Assembly (NCBI GenBank): GCA_949752735.1
Contig: OX457036.1
Coordinates: 8,682,192-8,746,191 of the forward strand
Origin: Lumbricus terrestris
Taxonomy: Eukaryota > Annelida > Clitellata > Crassiclitellata > Lumbricidae
Direction: 5' to 3'
DNA length: 64,000 nt
The notes under the pieces are model-generated. The model made no database searches, had not been told where the DNA came from, and saw only the letters and a list, made by a program, of their open reading frames with translations. Position numbers and translations under genes: made by a program. Shown here in pieces: positions 54,784-64,000 of the stretch; within the stretch, counting starts at the first letter, position 1, and each line of letters starts with the position of its first letter.

Positions 54784-57066
54784 TTTCGAAATACAACGTG
54801 TTATTGTGTGAAGCACTGTATTTTTCATCAAATCTGAAGGGCTTTGTAACTAATTAAACATAACTTTATCTCTGTACTTTGGCCACCACACAGACTAAGT
54901 ATCACCACAAGATGCCATAATAATTTATGATGTTACAGTATGTAAGTATGTACTTTTGAACCGCCTGTAAAGCGCTGTGGGAACTTCGGATGAAAACAAT
55001 ATTATTTTCGAGTAATTACAAACACATGCGTCTGTCAGCCAAGCGCGTCGCTATCTACGTTCATTAATTATAATAAATTGTCTAATTTCATTATAGTAGC
55101 CTATAAAAACATGGAAACATTCTCTTTGTAATTTCTGCCATTCCATTTTGTGCATTCATCCTAAGACAAATAATATCCAACAGACAAGTAAAGACATTCT
55201 ATAGGTATTATATTGTATTTGATCAACTGCTTTTTGTACCTGATTGTGGTGTGTCTATCAGTTTTTGTTACCATTAAGCAAATAATTTATAACAATAATC
55301 TACAGAACTGTTTTTGAGTTATCAGCTTTGGTTTTGCTCATTAAGCGATAATTCATTCATTCGGATATTTGTATAGCGCTCCTTCCAGAAAAAACTACTC
55401 AGAGGCGCTCATAATACAGGAGGATCTAAATGTACTCGGATATTATATAGCGGCCATAATGATGGCCTCTACCCTGCTTATTATTCAGCGATTTGATCGG
55501 GTCACTTTTCGGTGAGAAACTTCACAGCCTGTAGTCTTCCTTCATTGTAATATAATAATATTTATCAGAGCATGGCCCGAATATCTACAGCCCTGTCGAC
55601 TTCTCGTTCTCGATCGACAGCCTTTAACTTTGCAGAGACTTTGAACTAATTAGCCTAGCAACTGCAGCTCCATAACTGAAACTGATGATGATATATTCGT
55701 TTTATTGAGTTCTTGCTGACATACTGAAGCCAGTTACAAATAAGAAATGATAAAGACAGTCATAATTCAATCAAATGGGTTGAAGTCAGAAAGAGGAGCA
55801 ATGGTCGAGTAGGCTATCTGTAAAGTACTCGAGAAATGTTGGCCTAATTCTTAATCTAGGCCTAACTGTCAATGCACACTATTAATAGAATAGGCCTACC
55901 GAGTTATATTATATTAATCGACTAATGCACATCAGTAAAAAAAACAGCAGAACGATATGCCATGCAGGTAGTGCTTCTGTGAGATTCAAACATCTGCTTG
56001 CACCACCTGATCCATTAATTTGGATCTTCATAGTGAACGATTTTACCCCCACCTCTATCAGCCTGTAGATTTTGTTTGTGTAAGCAACTGTGAATAAGCC
56101 GATTCTAATCTTCGTTTTGAGGCACCGAAAAAATCTCGCGAAAGGCTAACGATCATATATGAAAAAATAATATTAGTCATAATTTATGCTGTATATAGCC
56201 TATATAATGTATGTGTAACATTGTGTATATATAATTATTATATATACAAATTATACATATATGTGTATCTAATAATTATATATAATAAAATATTTTATGT
56301 AAGCATCTTCTTTTCAAATGGGTTCCTATGTTGCAGGATTGTCGATTTTCGTTTTTTTAAATTTGTCAGTAGGCCGAACATGCAGCGTCAATTTGTATCG
56401 CAGTTTGGGATAACATACAGAATATGAAGCCAGAGAGCAATTTCATGGTTTACAATTGTGGGGCGAGTCTTTCATTGAACATGGTCGTATAGTAGAAAAT
56501 AATTTTTAAAATGGACAATTATTTTTTAAGATGTGTGGTTTAAACCAGTCAATAAGCCATCTTAAATTCTCCCATGGCATGTAGGCCTAGGTAAACATGT
56601 AGCATGCGTCAAGGTTATGCGAGTTATTCAGCAAGTCAAAGAAATAAAATATAAAGAAATTAAAAATCCCAGGCCACAAGAAAGGTCATGAGTAAAACAG
56701 GCATGTCACACGAAATACCGTCAGGTATGGTGGCGCCACTGGCAATGCTGCAGTACATAACAGCATAAATTCTTACTAAGGTAAAACAAAGGATTCTACA
56801 AATGTTGAGCTCTTTACAGGTTAGACCAACATGGGTATTTGGACAAGCTAAAAAATACCTAGTATTGATTAGGTATTTTGGATGAAGCTATTAGTACCGG
56901 TTCAAAAATACTTTACACACCTTAATGCTGATTTGAACCAATTTCAAAATACATAAAATATTTTACAGATATGAACATTTCCCGTTCATACATTTACATG
57001 AATTTTTCTGCCATGGTCAATATTTGCAGACTCAATGAATGCGCAGTTCAAATAGCATGTTAACTA
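54784..57066. other. Intergenic, RPP30 3' flank
   Basis: Contains repeat heads at about 55365-55420 and a tail fragment at about 55434. AT-rich elsewhere. No gene recognised and no RPP30 poly(A) signal placed. Confidence 0.5.
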
Positions 57067-60000
57067 TTATCGATCAAAATCCAATTTCATCTTTTTAGGT
57101 GGTTGTTCATCTGAAATGGTTATCTTCTCATGCACCACGTCATCTTTAGATGATGACAATTCATCTGCGACAGTCTTTACATTATCTTCCACTTCCTCTC
57201 CTTCCTCCTCCTCATCCTCCAGTCCCATGGTTGGATCCTCAGGTACCTTCCATCGTTCCCCTGATCTTAGGTTTGAAGTTCGCATGATGCTAAGGACTCC
57301 TTTGGCGGACTTTCTTGCGGCTGGAAACAGAGTAAAACTCAGTTCTGTCAATTTCTTGGAATAATGCCGCATGCATGTCAAAACTTATACAAGTCAATTT
57401 GAACTTACTTTCCAATAAAATGAAAGTAATTATATAACTAACCCTAACCACAGTGGCCTATTGGAGAGAGCGATCGGCCTGGAAGTCAGAGAGTACGGGT
57501 TCAAGCCTAACTATCTATAGGCAGTTACTGTGGGGACCTTGAGCAAGTCCTTCACTCACAAAGTGTTCAGTGCCATAATGTTCTGTCAAATGCACCGCTG
57601 AGCATTGGAAGGAGGCAATATCAAATAACAGCTATGCTATACTGTAGTCTATTATTGCTAACCATTAAACTATTAATCATGTTTAACAAAAAGAAGAAAG
57701 CAGGATCTTGATTTCGATAAAAGCTTAGCTTTGAAGGCAGAGTTTCGTTCTTACTCAACTCCAACCTTCTGCACCAGTAGCTGCCATTACAATTAGTAAC
57801 TTTGGTAGTCTATCACCTTAACATTCACAATTATTCTACCATCATGGCTAATGTTTCATAATCCGAAATGAAAAGTACAGACTCACAGAGTGGGTGTAGA
57901 GGTTCCATAATGTGTCAAAAGACAACATTGTTAGTCTAATAGTCACCTGTATATACAATGGATTTATCACAACAAAATATTCAACTCAAGGACTCCAATA
58001 CCACCTATAGCTTCAAGCTGATTTAATTTTCTTACTAATAAGTCCTGTTTCTGGTTGTTTTCTGGTTATTTAAAAAACTTATATTCTGATGTGTGCAAAC
58101 TATACACGTTAACAATGAAAACTAATCTGTGATGCTGAAACAATACACTAACATGGGCAAATAACTTGACAGATGGTAAACAATAGATAACCATAATTAT
58201 TAGCCACACTACATAAAACTATCATCTTGCACCGGGTTAGCCTGGGAGCACCCCTTGAAGGGGTTCTGCATATCCGGAATGAACGATTGAAACTTACCAG
58301 CATGCAGTAGTAGAGCTCGACAGTTTGATGAAATGGCCGCCTTAGTGAGGTCTTTTGTGAGACCAAAGATGCACGCTCTGAAGAATCGATGGTCAAAGAA
58401 AATTGATAGCATGCAAGATTCTGCAGGAAGGCAAATTTATATAAGATCCACAAATATGTACATGAATGCATACAGCCAAACACATACATACATACACACA
58501 CACACATATATATATATAATGCACAATACAAGCATATCATATTTATATACCACATATAAATTTACGTGCATGCAGGATCAGGATATAACATTTCATATAA
58601 ATATACATATATGCAAGGGTGAATATGATTCAAGTGTACATTTACATACCCACCAGTCCTGTACAAATACAGAAACCTACAGATATAGATACATAATATT
58701 TTTATGCACACTTCCACAAGCGATCATGGCATTTGGCCTAAAAAACAGCAATAGTAAGATACAATGATATATATATCCTCACATACATACATACATACAT
58801 ACATGGATACAACTGCAGTGGATATCATTCTGATTCTCTTTAATTTAGATTGATCAGAAATGTTCAGAATACTCTTTAATTGCTCAACTCTTGATAAGTT
58901 TCTTTAAAGTGAAGCTATACACAATTTGTCTGACACTATTATTTATACGGGAAGAAAAGAATACTCTTTAATTGTCCAATTGCTATCTGCGTACTGGTGT
59001 ACAGACATCGCATAATAAATGTACATTATCTATAGAGCCAATAAAAAAATCAAATGTTTTAAAAAGCACATGTAATTCTAAATCCAAAACAAATTATAAT
59101 TAATCTTCTAGATAATTGCAACGGATAAATGTAAACGGATACAGGCTCATTACGCTGTACGGTGCTCGTAACTCGTAACTCTGAAACATGCAAAGTTTGC
59201 TTGTAACGTAAACAACAAACAGAACAGAAATTGTAAATCAATAAAAGTAACACATGTATCTTACATGAAAAGATACTTACCAACATAGGAATTTAATTAT
59301 TAACAATATAGTCCAGGCAATTTTCAGTTGTACCTGGACAAAATTGTAACAAAAGCTTTCTAAACGGTTTCCTGCTCAGAATTTGCTGCTGAATGACATA
59401 TCCAAAATCTGGCAAAATCCGAACATGGGGAAACCCACAAAATGGAGTTCAAAATATAATGTTTTTCGCTTTTTTTACATTGAATATCGGGCTGCCGATG
59501 CCATCAAGAACAATGTTCATAAATTGACCAATTTTTTACCACATTGACACTGTAATGACAAGAGTGTAACAGCAGTGACTAGAAAACTAACATAGCTCAT
59601 TATTAAAGCGTTAAAGGGTTAATTAAAAATTAAACTTCTACCTTTTCACACCCGCTGGAGATTATGATATTCTAAAAAAAAACACAATGATACACATTAA
59701 AATTTTACTATTTTCGACAAAACTACCAGTGTTCAGTCTAGCATTAACAGAGGAAAGAGAAAGACAAGAATGAGAGGAATGGGAAGAAAAATAAGAATGA
59801 GGAAAAGATAATTCCTTTTGTGCTGTCAGGATTTGAACCCAAAATCTCTCGACCGACAGACAGCTCATCACACTAGACACACCAGGCCTCACTCACATAA
59901 TCTACAGATACCACGCTGAAACTCGCTGATTGGAAAGAGGTGTATCACCCGAATGCTGTTACAGATGACTTGTTTGACGCTAATTTTTTAAGTTATTTGA

Positions 60001-60171
60001 ACAGTCAACTTGTGAATTAATTTGCACCTTTTGTTGCTAATTCTTACCACAATGTATTATAACAATGTTTCATGTCCCACTGTGCATCTGCAAGTGGAGT
60101 AATAAAAAACTATGTACTTACCTACTTTACTATAAACTATTGCAGCACTTTTGTGTAGCACGTGTCCTTAT

Positions 60172-60239
<68 letters not shown>

Positions 60240-63224
60240 GCGCATGCACGCACACGCACACACACACTGTAGTGCAAATGTCCAAAGAGATGGAAAAGAA
60301 ACATCTGCATCACTTACCTTCCCATGACAAGAATCGAAAAGCTGTATGCAGTTGTACATAACATTCTTCATCGCACTAGTCTCACGAAGTAGTGGACTGT
60401 ACAGGATTTCGAAGTGTACACCTCTTTTCAGTGCCTTGAAAGATAAAAGAATTCACATCGTTTGCAAACTAGTTTTGGCGTGTTCTCGTAAATAACGTAA
60501 AAACTACATCGATAACTACTCTGCTCCATTTCATACACATTCACCCGAAATTCAGTTATAAACTTATTGGTTAGAGTGCTTGGTCTGTTAAGATCATTCA
60601 TTCAAGTATTTATATGGCATCTCTTCAAGAAAGCTACTTAGAGGTGTTCCCGACTCCAGTTATCAAGTGCCTAAAGAATGTATCAGAGTGACCTAAGGAA
60701 CAGACAAGCTCAAGAGGGAGGCTATTCCATACTCCTGGGCCAACCACAGAAACAGTACAGCTTTGCATGATGGAGGAACGAGTTGATAAGATGACAGTGT
60801 GGCTTTTTACGCTTCAAACGAAGTTAGTTTGCAGGAATTGTGAGCAAGTCGCAGTTATTACAGTCATTTACAACATCGATGCTGTTGTATGTTTGCGTGC
60901 CCGCCTCTGAACTTTGGAAAGAGACCAATGTGAAATACAGTTGCATTGATTTGTAGCATAATACACAGGATTGAAAAGTTGTGTGATTAGTTTGCTGGGT
61001 GATAATCATTGGTCCTGACAATACAATACAGTAATACAACTGCTATTTGATAATGCCCTCCTCACAAAGCTCAGAAGTGCATATCGAATTCAAACCATTT
61101 AGAAAATATAGGTAGACTGGAACAGGTAAGGTTTTAAGTTTAGAGTGAAAGAGAGTTGCACCAAGAGAGAGTTGAGAACATAAGGAGGAGGCATAGAGTT
61201 CCAGATGGATGGACCAGAAAATGTGATGAAAACTAATCAAAGTCAAGACGTATGCCAGGAACAACATGCTTCTCAGTACATGCTGAGCGAAGATAGAAGA
61301 GCCCAGACAATATTGCATGTCGTTTGTACAACACATTTCATTTTGATGAAGGCAATTGATGAATGACAAAGTAAAAATGCTGTGGGAATTTGCGACACAA
61401 TATTATTCAATATCAGATACAAAATTTGATCCATGGATTAGCGTAAAATGGACATAGAATTACTTTTAGGAGAAATCATTAATCTAAAATATAGATTCCT
61501 TGGGTCTAAAGGACAAAACGTCTGCCAAACGTGCAACAGTGTCCAACACATACACAACCAACTGCCGTGTGCTTGAGCTGAAATGGGAGCCAGGTTGTGA
61601 AGTCCAACGAAATGATGTCAATTTCAAGATCTTTGCAGGCGCTCTGTAAACAGAAATGCACAAATATTGTTAGGATAGTTGCAGAATTAATCGATTTTGA
61701 ACTTAATGACAGCATGAAAGAAAAGGGCCTGAAGTAGAAACATATGTTTCGGGAATGGACCCAGCAATATCATAAGAAAATCATGGAAACATTTCAGGAC
61801 ATTTGGTCCAAAATGAAGCATTTATAAATTAAAATATTTATTAAAAAAACACCTGACAGGAAATTGGAAATAAAATTTCAAACTGTCTCTACCTGATGCA
61901 TTTACCATTATTATCGCCTTAGTACATCATGTGGCAAAATATAGTTTGTAATACAGTGAGCCAAAGGTGAAGTTGCATTAACTAAACACTAGCTCAAGGG
62001 ACTTCTTGTTCAATTACTCGTTCATTCAGCAGCATTCATGTCCATCACTAGAGTTGTTCCTAGCAATTATCAAACAAGTGATCATACAATTTCATTAAGT
62101 TATGGGCAAACTGACAGTTGTGCTTATTTAAGTGTATTGTTGCAAACTTTAAATAATAATAATAACAATAATAGTAATAATAAGTGCACTGTTCAACCTG
62201 GAATTACTTTTCTAACAGAGCACAAATTCTGACATGGCACATAATATTTTCGTCCTATACTAAATCATATCCAACCAATTATTCCTGCCAACTAACCAAT
62301 TGATAATTATTATGATAAGTTATGAAAAAATAATTAAATCTGTACCATGAAAAGCTTCTCTGTGGTCGGTTGCACAGCCAATAAGTCATAGGATTGAATG
62401 ATTGGATCTTTCTGAAACAAATCATCCCCAACTATTAATCCACATCAAATTAACTAAGTTCAATATTGATAATGATGAGTTCTCTGCAAAGGGAGGCCCA
62501 TTGGCTTTACGCCCCTGGGGATGAGATGAGTGAGGTGGTTCCCCCTGCCTTCCTCACAGACAATTCTGGGCGAGCAACTTGTCCAAGGTCGCTACGTAGT
62601 GGCTTGGGTAGATTCGAACCTGTGATCCATAGGTCACAAGGCGACAAACTTACCACTACACCACCGTGTCCCAATCAAAGATTGTTAGATCAGACAAAGT
62701 GCTCCGGTATTTACAAGTCTTGTGAATAATAATGCTAAAATCTATCTTAAATCAAGAGATTTTTAGCTCAGTCGGTGTCAACATGTTTCTTACTAGAACC
62801 TAGCAGCGTCAACACGGTAAATTGGTGAAAGACATTTGAACTTGAAAATAAAAACAACTTCTATGAATAAATAACTAACAAGTTGTATATATTAACAATT
62901 ACATCAAAAGATAAATAATAAATTATATTAATTTTTTATTTGTCATTAATCTATTGAGAATATATTTAATATACAATCAACTAAGTACTAATTAATCGCT
63001 ACTTCTTAAACAGTTAATGTTCACAAGAAAAATTGTTAACTCAGCCATAATAATAACCAAAAAAACTATAATACTGATATTTGCAGTAATAATAAAAATT
63101 TATTAATAATAAAAATTAATAAAAAGTAAATCAAAATGCCTCTTACCTGAAGTCGAATGACTTGAGCAGGGTCAGACAGAATGGCCGAAAAGCGCGTATA
63201 CACAGATACCTCACGACCGGATGA
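57067..63224 (-). CDS. RPP30: RPP30, ribonuclease P/MRP subunit p30, last eight exons
   Basis: Minus-strand exons 63224-63147, 62411-62346, 61643-61554, 60434-60318, 59671-59642, 59180-59143, 58377-58298 and 57320-57067 join in phase to 250 residues; the N-terminal part lies outside the window. RPP30 is a TIM-barrel-like protein subunit of nuclear RNase P (tRNA 5' maturation) and RNase MRP (rRNA processing). Recognised blocks in order are SVYTRFSAILSDPAQVIRL, SYDLLAVQPTTEKLF, ALKRGVHFEILYSPLLRETS, NIIISSGCEK, SYELRAPYSVMSL and FGLTKDLTKAAISSNCRALL. Each parallels the vertebrate protein. One exon is only 30 bp. The tail is long and acidic (GLEDEEEEGEE) and ends in a basic PPKKMKLDF patch, possibly a nuclear signal. 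The donors GTAGAAG (after 59642), GTATCC (after 59143) and GTACAG (after 62346) are weak. Confidence 0.88.
57447..57620 (+). mobile_element. tRNA-derived SINE
   Basis: Head with TGGCCTATTGG (A-box-like) and GGTTCAAGCC (B box), then the GGGACCTTGAGCAAGTCCTTC core. It lies in the last RPP30 intron in the opposite orientation to the gene. Confidence 0.65.
58780..58803. repeat. (CATA)n microsatellite
   Basis: Short run in an RPP30 intron; a related TA/CA-rich patch is at 58480-58520. Confidence 0.85.
59826..59890 (-). mobile_element. tRNA-like SINE head or tRNA relic
   Basis: On the minus strand GGCCTGGTGTGTCTAGTGTG and GGTTCAAATCC resemble pol III A and B boxes. Stems do not pair well enough for a tRNA gene. 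Confidence 0.45.
60175..60265. repeat. (CA)n microsatellite
   Basis: CA run just upstream in the plus direction of RPP30 exon 60434-60318. Non-coding. Confidence 0.95.
60600..60790 (+). repeat. Dispersed repeat (TTCAAG...CTACTTAGAGG family)
   Basis: Copy of the dispersed family described at 21245, with the GGGAGGCTATTCCATACTCC block; the best match is 63410-63610. Confidence 0.65.
62485..62675 (-). mobile_element. tRNA-derived SINE, relative of 3105-3370
   Basis: Minus-strand head with GGTTCGAATCTACC, a GACCTTGGACAAGTTGC core and the GAACCACCTCACTCATCTCATC block. It is in an RPP30 intron. Confidence 0.65.
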
Positions 63225-63409
63225 CTTAATAAATGCACAAAGAAAAATAATTATTTATTAATCTAAACTTCAGGTTGGACATGGTTAAGTTGACTCACTA
63301 TCACTCTGCTAGATAAGATCGTCTTCTAGTGCACTCTGTACTTCCTTGCAAAAAAATTCAGTTTCTATATGCAATATTCTAGTTTTAAAGATTCTCCAAT
63401 ATTTATTCA

Positions 63410-63610
63410 TTCATTCATTTAAGTATTTATATAGCAACTCTTCAAGGAAACTTTGCCAAGGTGCTCCCGGCTCCAGCACAACCAAAAAGAGCAGCTATAG
63501 AATGTGTTAGAGAGTGACCTCTAGAGGGAACAGGTGCAGCTCAATAGGGAGGCCATTCCATACCACCAGGAAAACTACATAAAAACACGCTTTGCAAGAT
63601 GGAGGTACAA
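63410..63610 (+). repeat. Dispersed repeat (TATATAGCAACTCTTCAAGG family)
   Basis: Best-preserved copy of the dispersed family; it runs from TATTTATATAGCAACTCTTC to GCTTTGCAAGATGGAGGTAC. Confidence 0.65.
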
Positions 63611-63661
63611 GCAAACGGGACTGAGAGCACTACCCTGCTCATGGAACGTAGAGACAGATCG

Positions 63662-63878
63662 ACGTGGGGCGCGGTGGTGTAGTGGTGGCGTCGTTGCCTT
63701 GAAGCTGGAAGGTTCGAGGTTCGAATCCACCTCGCCGCGTACGGACCTTGGGCAAGTCTTTCACTCACAATTGCTCAGCGCTTCGGCGTGAAACTCCGAT
63801 GCAGTGTCCGCTCTGCATTCAGGAGCGCCTCTGAGTAGAGAGCTTGAAGGGGCGCTATAACAAGTGCACATACAAAGA
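63662..63878 (+). mobile_element. tRNA-derived SINE, close relative of 9418-9666
   Basis: Nearly identical to the 9418 copy over the head (GGTGGTGTAGTGGTGG, GGTTCGAATCC), core and GGGGCGCTATAACAAGTGC tail, but it lacks the CATA tail. High similarity suggests recent activity of this family. Confidence 0.85.
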
Positions 63879-64000
63879 CCAGCCCGAGTTTAGTATCAGA
63901 CAGGTCGATGAAAGCACCTCAGTTGAGTTCATTGACTTTAGCATGCATTATTCACAGCAACTACTTACTTGTAATCGTAATTTCAAAAACTATTACTTTA

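Noticed and set aside
57067..57381. A 104-codon stand-alone gene starting at 57381
   Set aside because: The acceptor at 57321-57322 and phase match show it is the last exon of RPP30.
59826..59890. Possible tRNA gene on the minus strand
   Set aside because: Pol III box motifs are present but the acceptor and anticodon stems do not pair; better explained as a SINE head.

Overview
This is a gene-poor stretch of animal nuclear DNA. Genes are split by GT-AG introns. The space between exons is filled with microsatellites, minisatellites, tRNA-derived SINEs, Helitrons and many short DNA transposons. The mix of transposons, the very frequent AGGCCTA motif and the presence of RPP30, PRC1, FAXDC2, GGCT and a DEG/ENaC channel suggest a marine invertebrate, perhaps a deuterostome. 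The species cannot be read from the sequence.

Layout: (1) 1-5.9 kb holds CAGA/GA satellites and several inverted-repeat elements, no gene. (2) 5.96-12.2 kb (+) holds a complete six-exon gene for a FAXDC2-type membrane di-iron hydroxylase. (3) 12.2-18.9 kb holds two Helitrons, several MITEs, an AGGCCTA-rich zone and an intact tRNA-Ala(AGC). (4) 18.9-30.4 kb (+) holds twelve exons of PRC1, the spindle-midzone microtubule bundler; the first exon with the start codon was not found. (5) 30.4-44 kb is almost all transposon-derived, including a 2.1-kb element and a mariner-like fold-back element nested in a larger element. (6) 44.2-46.0 kb (+) holds a single-exon CDS for an acid-sensing/FMRFamide-type DEG/ENaC channel of 611 residues, with a proposed TATA promoter and 5' UTR exon 2.6 kb upstream. 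(7) 46-51 kb holds nested DNA transposons, an LTR-like segment and a decayed transposase-like gene. (8) 52.0-54.8 kb (-) holds two intronless gamma-glutamylcyclotransferase paralogs. (9) 57.1-63.2 kb (-) holds the last eight exons of RPP30; its first exons lie beyond the right edge.

The genes are unrelated housekeeping or signalling genes and no operon-like logic links them. The most distinctive content is mobile DNA. At least 15 short elements are bounded by inverted repeats and 8-bp target duplications, most of them perfect, as expected for hAT-type transposition, and no transposase that could move them is visible. An 18-bp minisatellite starts exactly at a PRC1 5' splice site and carries in-frame donor-like copies. 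Exon joins were worked out by hand from splice signals, reading phase and remembered family sequences; no search was run.
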